From UBA1447 sp964627535 (GTDB lineage Bacteria; Bacillota; Clostridia; Oscillospirales; Acutalibacteraceae), in the NCBI GenBank assembly GCA_964627535.1, contig CAZVJW010000005.1:1-64000 (forward strand): 64,000 nt of DNA, in the 5' to 3' direction. The notes beneath the pieces were generated by a model. That model saw only the letters and a program-made list of their open reading frames with translations. It was not told the DNA's origin and searched no databases. Below, piece by piece: positions 33,798-42,531 of this stretch. Positions within the stretch are counted from its first letter, which is position 1. Each line of letters starts with the position of its first letter. A program made the position numbers and the translations under genes.

Positions 33798-35123
33798 TTA
33801 ATTTTCGGATTTTTTACCCTTATCACTGGTCGTCGTCTTGGGTAAATATATTTTTTTCGCTGCCAAGGCAACCCCCAAAATCATCATGAAGTATTGCAAA
33901 ATCTTCGGCCCGTACAACACATAATCGGTAATGCCGCAGGTTAAAAAGCCCGCAAAGCTTGCCAACAAGGCGACGCCGAGCGGCCTGCCCTCTTTTGAAC
34001 GAATACACAGCTTCATTAAACCGGCAATAACCCATATGATTAACGCGAAAAAAACAGATACGCCGAATATTCCGCCTTCAAGAAAAAGCTGTAAAAATAT
34101 ATTGTGGGCATGAGGCTGATAAATTGGCGGATTAAGGTTGTATAAGATTTCCCGGACATTTTCCACCCCGGGTCCCATACCGAAAACCCACTTTTTCTTT
34201 AACGTTTCGATGCAGATATCCCAGACAGACGTGCGGGTAGTTATTGATACATCGTTCGTGTTTAATAGCGTCAGTAACCGTCTGTAGACACCGGACGGCA
34301 GTAAAAACAGCAGCACCGGCGTTGTCGCAAGTATTTTAAACGCTTGCTTTCTGCCCATAAACAAAAGAACAAATGCCGTTATCCCCAATGCCAGATAAGG
34401 CGCTCTGGAATATGACAATGCCAGCCCGCATACAATAACAAGCGTACATGCGAGGCTGATCCATTTTTTTCGCTTATCTTTCAGGTAAAAGAAACAATAA
34501 ACGGCAAACGGCAGCACCATTATCATGAAACAGGCGAAGAACACCGGATTTGAAAATGTTGCATTTGCCCGGTTATCGGTATAAAAAGGCAGTTGCTGCG
34601 GCAATATTTCAACTATATTTGCCGGTAATATTTTATAAACACAAAGCTTTGCAAGGAATAAATCCAAGCTGCGCCAAAAGGGATTCAGTCCGGTTTTAAG
34701 CGGTGCGGCTATAATCTCGCCATAGTGAAAAAGTATCATTTGACCGATGCCTGCCGCACCGGCAACCCCTCCGCATAAGGTTGAGGCAAATAAAACTTCC
34801 TCCAGCCTTTCTTTGCTGTTAATCAAATTTGATACAAACAGAAACCCGAAAAACATTAAAACCCAAATAAGAGAAACCGAAATGCTGTTGAATTTGTGGC
34901 CTGACCACAACACACCGACAAACTGCCACCCCATAAAAACAAGCATCAGAATTTGCTCTTTTTCAAGGCTAAGGTGTTTATTGACACTGCGCAAGGCTTT
35001 CATAAAAAAGCAAAATGCGATAAACGTAACTGCAGGGGCAAGGTACTCCGGCAGCAGAGGCGCAAACAAAAACGCAAATATTGTCCAGTGCCATGCTTTT
35101 TTATCAATGCTTAAAGGTTCCAC
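33798..35123 (-). CDS. O-antigen ligase/polymerase-like membrane protein
   Basis: A 441-residue polytopic protein with about 11-12 hydrophobic segments and one large extracytoplasmic loop (about residues 310-345, including PIYQPHAHNIFLQLFLEGG). This is the signature region of the Wzy_C/WaaL-type ligase and polymerase family, where the H-x-H-N histidine is functionally important. It joins or polymerises lipid-linked sugar repeats outside the membrane. It lies on the minus strand, opposite to the main polysaccharide locus, so it may serve a separate polymer or be a relic of rearrangement. Confidence 0.85.
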   Translation of the reverse strand: MEPLSIDKKAWHWTIFAFLFAPLLPEYLAPAVTFIAFCFFMKALRSVNKHLSLEKEQILMLVFMGWQFVGVLWSGHKFNSISVSLIWVLMFFGFLFVSNLINSKERLEEVLFASTLCGGVAGAAGIGQMILFHYGEIIAAPLKTGLNPFWRSLDLFLAKLCVYKILPANIVEILPQQLPFYTDNRANATFSNPVFFACFMIMVLPFAVYCFFYLKDKRKKWISLACTLVIVCGLALSYSRAPYLALGITAFVLLFMGRKQAFKILATTPVLLFLLPSGVYRRLLTLLNTNDVSITTRTSVWDICIETLKKKWVFGMGPGVENVREILYNLNPPIYQPHAHNIFLQLFLEGGIFGVSVFFALIIWVIAGLMKLCIRSKEGRPLGVALLASFAGFLTCGITDYVLYGPKILQYFMMILGVALAAKKIYLPKTTTSDKGKKSEN

Positions 35124-35232
35124 AAGCCTATTTATTGTACACCCCTCCTTAAATATTCAACTGAGTGGTATTATATATCACAAACCGTTTTCTTGCAACT
35201 ATTGTTGCCGATTGCAATGTTGTGCAAATTGT

Positions 35233-35262
35233 TTCGTAATTCGTAATTCGTAATTCGTAATT
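35233..35262. repeat. 7-bp tandem repeat (TTCGTAA x4)
   Basis: Four exact head-to-tail copies of TTCGTAA plus TT, flanked by GCAAATTG and TTGTTTGC. It lies in the 584-bp gap 35124-35707. No gene is visible there. The gap also has a candidate promoter (35290-35318) and a hairpin (35527-35552). Confidence 0.85.
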
Positions 35263-35289
35263 GTTTGCTTTTGCGATGGTGTCAATTTG

Positions 35290-35318
35290 TTGCTTTTTAA
35301 AATAAGATGTTGTATACT
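35290..35318 (+). promoter_or_regulatory. candidate promoter of the polysaccharide locus with long leader
   Basis: TTGCTT, 17-bp spacer, TATACT. If used, it gives a leader of about 380 nt before gtrA, containing the perfect 8-bp hairpin AATAATGC / GCATTATT at 35527-35552. A TTGACA at 35595 has no convincing -10 box. Confidence 0.4.
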
Positions 35319-35707
35319 ATATAAAATTTTGTTTTATTGGTCTTTAGATTTAAATAACTTGTTGATGGTGTTTATAATTTATGAAAGCTTTTTTTGATGT
35401 CGTGTTCTGCGCAACAGCTATTCTTGGTTTTTTCCAATTATGTTGCTCATCAGCATCGTTGACTCAACTTCGAAATAGCTAATGTTTCGTTAGGATTTTT
35501 ATACGGCTGTTTCATTTGTTGGGAAGAATAATGCCGTTTTTGCAGCATTATTATTTAACGGTTAGATTAAATCGAATTAAAGTTTTACCAAAATTTGACA
35601 CTACATCGTAGGTTTAAAGCAATTATTACAAACTTTATTGTAACATGCAGGTGTTCGTGGGACAATAAAAGAAAATTACTATATTGATTGGCTTAAAGGG
35701 TATAAAT

Positions 35708-36160
35708 TTGAAAAAAATAATTTCTAAACTACTGCGCAAAGAAATAATAACATATCTGATTTTTGGCGTATTGACAACAGCGGTCAATTATGTGTCTTTC
35801 GCGTTGGCATACAGATGGCTTGGTCAAAACTCGCATCTTATTGCTAATGTTATTTCCTTTGTCTTTGCCACTATATTTGCATATGTAACCAATAAGTGCT
35901 TTGTGTTTGAAAGCCGTTCATGGGCGTTTTCTGTTTTTGTAAAAGAGATTATGTCCTTTTTTGGAGCGCGCATTTCAACTTTTGCCTTTGAGGAGGCAGG
36001 CTTATTTTTATTTGTTGACATATTGGGTGCGAACCGAATAAGATGGTTTGGCATAAGCGGTACTATGACAGCAAAAATCGCATTGTCCTTTATAGCTGTT
36101 ATTTTTAATTATGTTTTGAGCAAAAATTATATTTTTAAAAAAGATAAAATTCAAGACTAA
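35708..36160 (+). CDS. GtrA-family membrane protein
   Basis: A 150-residue protein with four hydrophobic helices, matching the GtrA family. Members are thought to help move undecaprenyl-linked sugars across the membrane or to assist the partner glycosyltransferase. IITYLIFGVLTTAVNYVSF near residue 10 and FVFATIFAYVTNKCFVFES near residue 55 are family-typical. The start is TTG 35708 after AAAGGG; no ATG fits. The next gene, 16 bp on, is a dolichol-phosphate-mannose-synthase-like transferase, the usual GtrA partner. Confidence 0.85.
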   Translation: MKKIISKLLRKEIITYLIFGVLTTAVNYVSFALAYRWLGQNSHLIANVISFVFATIFAYVTNKCFVFESRSWAFSVFVKEIMSFFGARISTFAFEEAGLFLFVDILGANRIRWFGISGTMTAKIALSFIAVIFNYVLSKNYIFKKDKIQD

Positions 36161-36176
36161 AGCGAAGGTGAACCTA

Positions 36177-36896
36177 TTGAAAGTATTGTTAATTATTCCG
36201 GCATATAACGAAGCGGAAAATATAGCGCGAGTATGCGATAATGTAACTGATTTTTCAAATATCGTTACGACGTATCATCTTGATTACATTGTTGTTAATG
36301 ACGGTTCCACAGATGCCACAAGGGATATATGTGAACAAAAAGGAATAAGGGCAATTCATCTTGTTCAGAATCTGGGAATAGGCGGGGCTGTGCAGACCGG
36401 ATATATTTATGCAAAAATGCAGAAATATGATATCGCTGTACAGTTCGATGGCGATGGTCAGCATGATATACAGTCACTTAATGATTTATTGTTGCCTGTA
36501 ATTAATGGAACCTGTGACTTTTCAATTGGTTCCCGTTTTCTGAAAAATACGAGCACATTTAAGTCCACTTTTTTGCGTCGTGTCGGCATAAAATATCTTT
36601 CATTTATAATACATATTTTTTCGGGTGTGCACGTAACCGATCCAACATCCGGATACCGAGCGGCAAACAAAAAGGCTCTCGAATTCCTATCATTGAATTA
36701 TCCTGTCGATTATCCCGAGCCGGAATCAATTGTCGAACTGTCAAAAAACTCTTTCCGGATAAATGAGGTGCAGGTTAATATGCTGGAGCGTATGGGTGGT
36801 AAATCTTCAATTAACAGTTGGAAATCTTTTTACTACATGTTTAAGGTGTCCCTTACTGTTATTTGTACGAGTTTTCAAAGAAAGGGTCGGTGTTAG
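36177..36896 (+). CDS. family 2 glycosyltransferase, polyprenyl-phosphate sugar synthase-like
   Basis: A 239-residue GT2 enzyme of the DPM1/polyprenyl-phosphate glycosyltransferase type. LLIIPAYNEAENI is at the start and VVNDGSTDATRDI near residue 40. The metal-binding VQFDGDGQHD lies near residue 90, and the acceptor motif TSGYRAANK near residue 160. It should charge a lipid phosphate with a sugar on the cytoplasmic face. TTG 36177 (AAGGTG six bases before) gives the canonical N-terminus; GTG 36168 is possible. It works with the GtrA upstream and the DUF2304 and membrane transferase downstream. Confidence 0.88.
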   Translation: MKVLLIIPAYNEAENIARVCDNVTDFSNIVTTYHLDYIVVNDGSTDATRDICEQKGIRAIHLVQNLGIGGAVQTGYIYAKMQKYDIAVQFDGDGQHDIQSLNDLLLPVINGTCDFSIGSRFLKNTSTFKSTFLRRVGIKYLSFIIHIFSGVHVTDPTSGYRAANKKALEFLSLNYPVDYPEPESIVELSKNSFRINEVQVNMLERMGGKSSINSWKSFYYMFKVSLTVICTSFQRKGRC

Positions 36897-36897
36897 A

Positions 36898-37278
36898 ATG
36901 ACGACGATGCTTAGAGTGGAAATGATTATTGTCGCCTTTGCCTTTGTTACGATCGTTTTTTGGGCAATAAATAAAAAAAAGTTGTTGTTGAAATATTCGC
37001 TGATCTGGCTGGCAATTTCATTTGCAACTGTTGTTATTGCTATATTTCCACAAATAGCATACTGGTTTTCCAACCTTGTCGGTATTGAAACCGTTTCAAA
37101 TTTGATTTACTTTTTAGGCATTATTTCTCTTCTTATTATAACCTTTTCCCTGACAGTAATTGTTTCACGTCAGTCAAATAGAATAAAGCATTTGGTGCAG
37201 ATGGTATCTATTAACCAGTATATGAAAGAATCAGAGCATTTGGAGAAGGAGGCTCAAGACAGTGAAATTCTCAGCTAA
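36898..37278 (+). CDS. DUF2304 small membrane protein
   Basis: A 126-residue protein with three hydrophobic helices (near residues 5-23, 31-50 and 62-85). A charged amphipathic C-terminus follows, containing VIVSRQSNRIKHLVQ. This pattern defines DUF2304, whose genes commonly follow GtrA/GT2 pairs. Function is unknown. ATG 36898 starts one base after the upstream stop; its end overlaps the next gene by 17 bp. Confidence 0.85.
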   Translation: MTTMLRVEMIIVAFAFVTIVFWAINKKKLLLKYSLIWLAISFATVVIAIFPQIAYWFSNLVGIETVSNLIYFLGIISLLIITFSLTVIVSRQSNRIKHLVQMVSINQYMKESEHLEKEAQDSEILS

Positions 37279-38632
37279 AGTTAAAGGAGATTTTATTTCC
37301 TCATATAAAGAAAACAAATTTGCATGGGCAATTATGCTTTCGCTGCTTGTAGTAATGCTTGTTGCTCTCTGTGAACTTGGAATAACATATTCGCTGAACA
37401 GTGATGATTTATCTTACGTTAATGCTGGAATAACTTTTGCAAAAACAGGCGCCATTACCATGCATGGATCTTTGAGTGCCCAGATTATGCCCGGTATGCC
37501 TGTATTTATTGGCATTATATCAATGATATTCGGCGAGGGAAAGCTTCTTTGGCTTGTACTGAAACTTATTTGGATTGGAATGGGGGTTCTTACACCTTAT
37601 TTCGCATATAAAAGCGTTTCATTGTTCGTACCGAAATGGTGTGGTCTCGTCGTAATGACGTTTTTCTTCGCGCCTGATTTTATCTGGATGAACAATCTTA
37701 TTCTTACCGAAACACCTTTTATGCTATTCTTTACAGCAGCAATCTACTATACTTTTATGTTGGGAAAAACCTTTAAGAAAAAGTATTTTTGGCTGTGTCT
37801 CGTGTCATTTATGCTGGCACTAATGTTAAAAGCGAATATAGGTATTTACCCTGTATTTGCTTTTATATACTTGTTGTTGGTAAAATATAATTTTATTCAA
37901 CTGCTTAAGCACGGCTTGATTGTGGCCTGTGCCGTTCTCTGTTTTGTAATCCCATGGAGCATCCGTAATTATGTTCGTTTTGAAGCCTTTGTTCCGCTTA
38001 CCTACGGTTCGGGAAATCCCCTGCTAATGGGTACATACCAAGGAGAGGGCTATCCATTAGACGAATCGCTGGATTATGAAACAAATGTGGAAAAAGTGGC
38101 GGAACAAAAGTTTCAAAAATATTATAATTTAGATGGTACGTTAAAAAATGACTATATGTCAAAATATATACTACTGGAAAAAGACGGCATAAAGGCAAAA
38201 TACAGGATTTCCGAGTGGATTAAAACCGATCCGCTCAGCTTTATTATATCAAACGGAATAGCCAAGCCCGTTATTATGGTTAAAAGCGTTTTTTATTGGT
38301 ATAGTATTACCAATTGGGATACTGTCTTTGCTGTTTCAAACAATGAGATTACTTCCTGGAGGAGTATTGAGTTTTATTTGTGCTGTATGGCACTTCTATC
38401 ATCGTTTTTTCTAAAAAAATACAGGAAGCTGATGTTGTTCTTGGGAGCCCTGTATATAACCAACATTTACATATATGCGATAACTTTTGCTTTCGACAGA
38501 TATGCGGCACCTCTTTTACCAATTCGATATATAATGGTTGGAGTAGGACTTTGCCTATTTACAGAGGTCTTATTAAAAACAGTTGAGTCAGTTAGACGGC
38601 ATAATGAAAATTTACCGCAGGAAAATAAATAG
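37262..38632 (+). CDS. polytopic GT-C glycosyltransferase (GT39-like)
   Basis: A 456-residue multi-spanning protein of the GT-C fold, using lipid-phosphate sugars as donors on the outer face of the membrane. About ten hydrophobic segments are visible. The first outer loop has the acidic pair NSDDLSYVNAG near residue 48, typical of the catalytic loop, and LILTETPFMLFF near residue 143 is a further family feature. GTG 37262 follows AAGGAGG. With GtrA, the lipid-sugar synthase and DUF2304 it makes a complete module for adding a side-chain sugar to a cell-wall polymer. Confidence 0.82.
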   Translation: MKFSAKVKGDFISSYKENKFAWAIMLSLLVVMLVALCELGITYSLNSDDLSYVNAGITFAKTGAITMHGSLSAQIMPGMPVFIGIISMIFGEGKLLWLVLKLIWIGMGVLTPYFAYKSVSLFVPKWCGLVVMTFFFAPDFIWMNNLILTETPFMLFFTAAIYYTFMLGKTFKKKYFWLCLVSFMLALMLKANIGIYPVFAFIYLLLVKYNFIQLLKHGLIVACAVLCFVIPWSIRNYVRFEAFVPLTYGSGNPLLMGTYQGEGYPLDESLDYETNVEKVAEQKFQKYYNLDGTLKNDYMSKYILLEKDGIKAKYRISEWIKTDPLSFIISNGIAKPVIMVKSVFYWYSITNWDTVFAVSNNEITSWRSIEFYLCCMALLSSFFLKKYRKLMLFLGALYITNIYIYAITFAFDRYAAPLLPIRYIMVGVGLCLFTEVLLKTVESVRRHNENLPQENK

Positions 38633-38802
38633 TGCAATATCTTACAGCTGCATTCGGATCGGAAATTTTAACCAATTCACTCCACATGGGAAATGAGCCT
38701 TTAAGTGTGTATACATAGAGTATAACATTCAATATTTGAAAGTTTTATTTCGTTGGTTTTTAATTTAAATAGCAAATTAGTGTGAACAGAATGGAGCAAT
38801 CA

Positions 38803-39516
38803 ATGGGGATCCCTAAAAAAATACATTATGTTTGGATAGGCGGAAAAGAAAAATCAAAAGACATCCGCAGATGCATGGAAACATGGAAAAAACACCTTGG
38901 CGGTTATGAAATTTTTGAATGGAACGAAAGTAATTTCGATGTTGATTCAAATAAATTCGTAAAACAAGCATATGAACAAAAAAAATGGGCATATGTGAGT
39001 GATTATATCAGGGCATATGCTGTCTATAACTTTGGCGGTATTTATCTTGACACTGATGTTGTTGTTTTGGATGATTTAACACAGTTTTTAGATAACAAGG
39101 CTTTTGTGGGATTTGAAAATTCCTTTTATCCTTTTACTGCCGTTTTTGGTGCCGAAGCAGGGCATCCATTTGTTAAAGATATGCTTGACTATTATAATAA
39201 CCGTGATTTTGATTTTGACTCAAAAAACCAGCTCGCAAAGGTTAATTCCAAAACCGTATCTGATATTTTAATTCAAAAGTATCATTGTAATGTTAACAAT
39301 AAAGAGCAGTTATTGGAAACCGGAATAAAAGTTTATCCCGATTACATTTTATGCAATCCTTCTTTTGAATCATCTGCAATACATATATTCACCGGGACTT
39401 GGATGGAAGGCAAAAAAGATATCAAACGTAAACTAATTAAATGGGTTAAGCTTCGCATAAAAACAAAAAAGGTTGCAGGTTTGTACAAAATATTAGTTCG
39501 CAAGGGAAATAATTAA
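38803..39516 (+). CDS. family 32 glycosyltransferase (capsular sugar transferase)
   Basis: A 237-residue protein with the Gly_transf_sug DXD domain: IPKKIHYVWIGG at the start, WAYVSDYIRAYAVYNFGGIYLDTDVVVL near residue 70 (DTD is the metal-binding motif). It resembles mannosyl/galactosyl transferases of capsule loci. ATG 38803 follows GGAG; the frame is open to GTG 38782. The gap 38633-38802 contains no gene. Basic C-terminus (KRKLIKWVKLRIKTKK) may bind the membrane surface. Confidence 0.85.
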   Translation: MGIPKKIHYVWIGGKEKSKDIRRCMETWKKHLGGYEIFEWNESNFDVDSNKFVKQAYEQKKWAYVSDYIRAYAVYNFGGIYLDTDVVVLDDLTQFLDNKAFVGFENSFYPFTAVFGAEAGHPFVKDMLDYYNNRDFDFDSKNQLAKVNSKTVSDILIQKYHCNVNNKEQLLETGIKVYPDYILCNPSFESSAIHIFTGTWMEGKKDIKRKLIKWVKLRIKTKKVAGLYKILVRKGNN

Positions 39517-39517
39517 T

Positions 39518-40681
39518 ATGGAAAAAATTACATTTTTGGCTTTGCATCTGGGGTTTGGCGGAGTTGAAAAGGCCATCTGCAACCAGGCAAATATTTTATG
39601 CGAGAGTTATAAAGTGGAAATAGTCAGCACATACAAACTTTATGACACCCCCCCATTTTATTTGAACCCCCGTGTTAAAGTTACCTATTTAATTGATGAT
39701 CTCAAACCTAACAAAGAAGAGTTTTTTAAGGCGTTCAACAGCAAAAACATTCCTGCTATATTTAAACAAACATATATCAGCTTGCGCGTGCTATATCTAA
39801 GAAAAAGCAGAATGAAAAAAGCTGTCCGCAACTTGAGTTCCGATATTATTATCTCAACCAGAGTTTTATATAACAAACTGCTGACAAAAAACAGACCGGA
39901 AGACTCTGTTATTATCGCACAAGAACATGTTCATCATAATAACAATGAGAAATATATTCGCAAGATAACATCTTCTGTTAAATACATGGACTACTTTATG
40001 CCTGTTTCTATTGAATTGAAAGAATTCTATGAAGACAAATTGGACTGTGGAAAAGCAAAATGTGTTTATATCCCGCATAATCTCGACTTCTGGCCTGAGA
40101 ATCCGTCCTCCTGTAAAAGTAAAAATTTAATATCGGTCGGGCGTCTTTCGGCTGAAAAAGGGTATTTGGACTTAATTGAAATTTTTAACAAAATCACGCA
40201 AATTCATGAAGACTGGTGCTTGCATATAATAGGCGACGGAGACCAACGACCGTTACTTGAAGAAAAAATTGCTTCATATAATCTTCAAGACAAGGTTATT
40301 CTTCATGGATATAAGGAAAATAAATATGTAAAAGAAATGTTGAGTCTGTCGTCTATTTATGTGATGACTTCCTTTGAGGAATCTTTCGGGATTGTTCTAA
40401 TTGAGGCGCAGTCCTTCGGGTTGCCTTGTGTCGCATTCGACAGTGCCAAAGGCGCAACTGAAATTATTACCGATAGCGACAATGGATATTTGGTTGCCGG
40501 TAGAGATCTTAAGAAGTTTGAAAATAAAGTTAGATATTTGATAGAAGATGAGGACACTCGAATTTTATTGGGTCGAAACGGAAGATTAAATGCTATTCAA
40601 TATAAAGAGAATACTATTGCAAATAAATGGATTGAATTTTTCAATTCTATTATATGTAACAAAAAAATGCAAAAGAGGTGA
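39518..40681 (+). CDS. family 4 glycosyltransferase
   Basis: A 387-residue GT-B fold transferase. The N-terminal HLGFGGVEKAICNQANIL and the C-terminal nucleotide-sugar site ISVGRLSAEKGYLDLIEIF near residue 205 and FEESFGIVLIEAQSFGLPCVAFD near residue 285 (E-x7-E) are clear. Donor and linkage are not predictable. It starts two bases after the GT32 stop, and AAGGGA lies in the end of that gene. Cytosolic face of the membrane. Confidence 0.9.
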   Translation: MEKITFLALHLGFGGVEKAICNQANILCESYKVEIVSTYKLYDTPPFYLNPRVKVTYLIDDLKPNKEEFFKAFNSKNIPAIFKQTYISLRVLYLRKSRMKKAVRNLSSDIIISTRVLYNKLLTKNRPEDSVIIAQEHVHHNNNEKYIRKITSSVKYMDYFMPVSIELKEFYEDKLDCGKAKCVYIPHNLDFWPENPSSCKSKNLISVGRLSAEKGYLDLIEIFNKITQIHEDWCLHIIGDGDQRPLLEEKIASYNLQDKVILHGYKENKYVKEMLSLSSIYVMTSFEESFGIVLIEAQSFGLPCVAFDSAKGATEIITDSDNGYLVAGRDLKKFENKVRYLIEDEDTRILLGRNGRLNAIQYKENTIANKWIEFFNSIICNKKMQKR

Positions 40682-40687
40682 TTAATC

Positions 40688-41398
40688 ATGCGGAGATATC
40701 TAGAAAAAACTTATAAAGGTACGAAAGATGAGTTTTATGAGTTGATAGATTGCCTTTTAATAACAAATAAAAAAACATTTGTTGTTACCGCAAATACGGA
40801 AACCTTTGTTACCGCAATTGAAAACAAAGAGTTCGATAGTATTTTGTCTGATGTAAATACAACAATAATATCGGATGGTATCGGTGTTATAAAAGCATTA
40901 AATATCTGCGGCTATCCAACAAAAGAAAGAATTACCGGAGTCGAACTTTCCTCTTATTTGTTTTCAAAGGCCAATGAATATAACAAGTCAATATATCTCT
41001 ATGGCGCAAAACAGAATGTTCTTGACGCACTTATGAAAAAGATTAAATTAGATTATCCTTGTGCCGTGATTTGCGGATGTAAAAACGGTTATGATTATGA
41101 CAGTCAAGCCGTCTTTTCCGAAATGATTGCTATAAAGCCTGATATTGTACTGGTTGCTTTTGGAATCCCGGCACAGGAAATATTGATTCACAAGTATTAC
41201 GATAAGTTCGATAAGGGGATTTTTGTCGGCGTCGGCGGATCCTTGGATGTTATTAGCGGAATAAAAAAAAGGGCACCGAACATATTTATAAATATGAAGG
41301 TAGAATGGCTTTATCGTATAGTAAAAGAGCCAAAAAGATTGAAGCGTTTTTGCAAAAGCAGTTTAATATTCATCAAACAATTACGAAAAATACGGTGA
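40688..41398 (+). CDS. WecG/TagA/CpsF-family glycosyltransferase
   Basis: A 236-residue GT26 enzyme, the class that adds N-acetylmannosamine(uronate) to lipid-linked GlcNAc in teichoic acid linkage units and enterobacterial antigen. Motifs are VVTANTETFVTA near residue 32, ISDGIGVIKA near residue 61, ITGVELSSYLF near residue 80 and LVAFGIPAQEILIHKY near residue 155. The UDP-GlcNAc 2-epimerase four bases downstream would provide its UDP-ManNAc donor, a strong functional match. Confidence 0.9.
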   Translation: MRRYLEKTYKGTKDEFYELIDCLLITNKKTFVVTANTETFVTAIENKEFDSILSDVNTTIISDGIGVIKALNICGYPTKERITGVELSSYLFSKANEYNKSIYLYGAKQNVLDALMKKIKLDYPCAVICGCKNGYDYDSQAVFSEMIAIKPDIVLVAFGIPAQEILIHKYYDKFDKGIFVGVGGSLDVISGIKKRAPNIFINMKVEWLYRIVKEPKRLKRFCKSSLIFIKQLRKIR

Positions 41399-41402
41399 AC
41401 AA

Positions 41403-42512
41403 ATGAAGATTAGAGTACTGTCCGTTTTCGGCACAAGACCGGAAACAATTAAAATGGCACCTCTTGTTAAAGAGCTCGATAGCAGAGATGAAATTGAAAG
41501 TATTGTCTGCGTGACCGCACAGCACCGACAAATGCTTGACCAAGTGTTGAGAGCATTTCAAATTACACCAGATTATGATTTAAACATCATGCAACAAGGA
41601 CAAACCCTTTCTGATATTACCTCCCGTATTTTGTATGGGCTTGAAAAGGTTATAAAAGAAACAAAACCTGACATCGTCCTTGTTCACGGCGACACTACGA
41701 CCACTTTTGCAAGCGCACTTGCTGCCTATTACCAGAAGGTTGCAATAGGCCATGTTGAGGCTGGCCTGCGCACCTTTAACAAATATTCACCATACCCAGA
41801 GGAAATGAACCGCCAGATGGTTGGTGTAATGGCTGATATGCATTTTGCGCCTACAGAATTAAGTCGTGAAAACCTGTTAGCAGAGGGTAAAAAGGATGAT
41901 ACAATTATAATTACAGGAAACACAGCTATTGATGCACTTAGCACTACTGTTCGTGATGATTATTCAAGTGAGCTTACAAAATGGGCAGATGGTAGCCGCC
42001 TTGTTATTTTAACCGCTCACCGCCGTGAAAACTTAGGCGAACCTATGCGTCATATGTTCAGTGCAATCAAGCGAATTGTTGAAAAGTATGAGGATGTCAA
42101 AATTGTATATCCTGTTCACCTTAACCCTATAGTTGTAACCACAGCGAAAGAGATTTTAGGTGATTGCGACAGAGTTAAGCTTATTGATCCTATGGAGGTT
42201 GTTGATTTCCATAATCTACTCAACTCATCTTACCTTATTTTAACAGACAGTGGTGGAATTCAAGAAGAAGCTCCCTCACTTGGCAAGCCGGTTGTTGTAA
42301 TGCGTGACACAACCGAACGACCTGAAGGCATTAAAGCTGGTACTTTAAAACTTGTAGGGACAAATGAGGAGACAATTTATTCAGTGATTGACGAACTACT
42401 TAGCAACCGTGAAGAATATGATAAAATGAGTAAAGCTTCAAACCCATATGGTGATGGTTTTGCAAGCAAGAGAATTGTTGATGCTATTATAGAAAACTTC
42501 ACTAAAAGATAA
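41403..42512 (+). CDS. wecB: UDP-N-acetylglucosamine 2-epimerase (non-hydrolysing)
   Basis: A 369-residue cytosolic enzyme making UDP-ManNAc from UDP-GlcNAc. Diagnostic motifs: VFGTRPETIKMAPLVKEL at the start, VHGDTTTTFASALAA near residue 95, GHVEAGLRT near residue 118, and TDSGGIQEEAPSLGKPVVVM near residue 280 followed by TTERPEG. It provides the donor for the WecG/TagA-like enzyme encoded just before it. Codon choice (many CTT, ACA and AGT codons) appears somewhat different from the genes after 45.6 kb. Confidence 0.95.
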   Translation: MKIRVLSVFGTRPETIKMAPLVKELDSRDEIESIVCVTAQHRQMLDQVLRAFQITPDYDLNIMQQGQTLSDITSRILYGLEKVIKETKPDIVLVHGDTTTTFASALAAYYQKVAIGHVEAGLRTFNKYSPYPEEMNRQMVGVMADMHFAPTELSRENLLAEGKKDDTIIITGNTAIDALSTTVRDDYSSELTKWADGSRLVILTAHRRENLGEPMRHMFSAIKRIVEKYEDVKIVYPVHLNPIVVTTAKEILGDCDRVKLIDPMEVVDFHNLLNSSYLILTDSGGIQEEAPSLGKPVVVMRDTTERPEGIKAGTLKLVGTNEETIYSVIDELLSNREEYDKMSKASNPYGDGFASKRIVDAIIENFTKR

Positions 42513-42531
42513 CGAAATAGAGGATTCTGAT

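Noticed and set aside
35595..35620. TTGACA at 35595 as a promoter for the gtrA operon
   Set aside because: No -10 box lies at a suitable distance; the only TA-rich hexamer is 14 bp away and poor.
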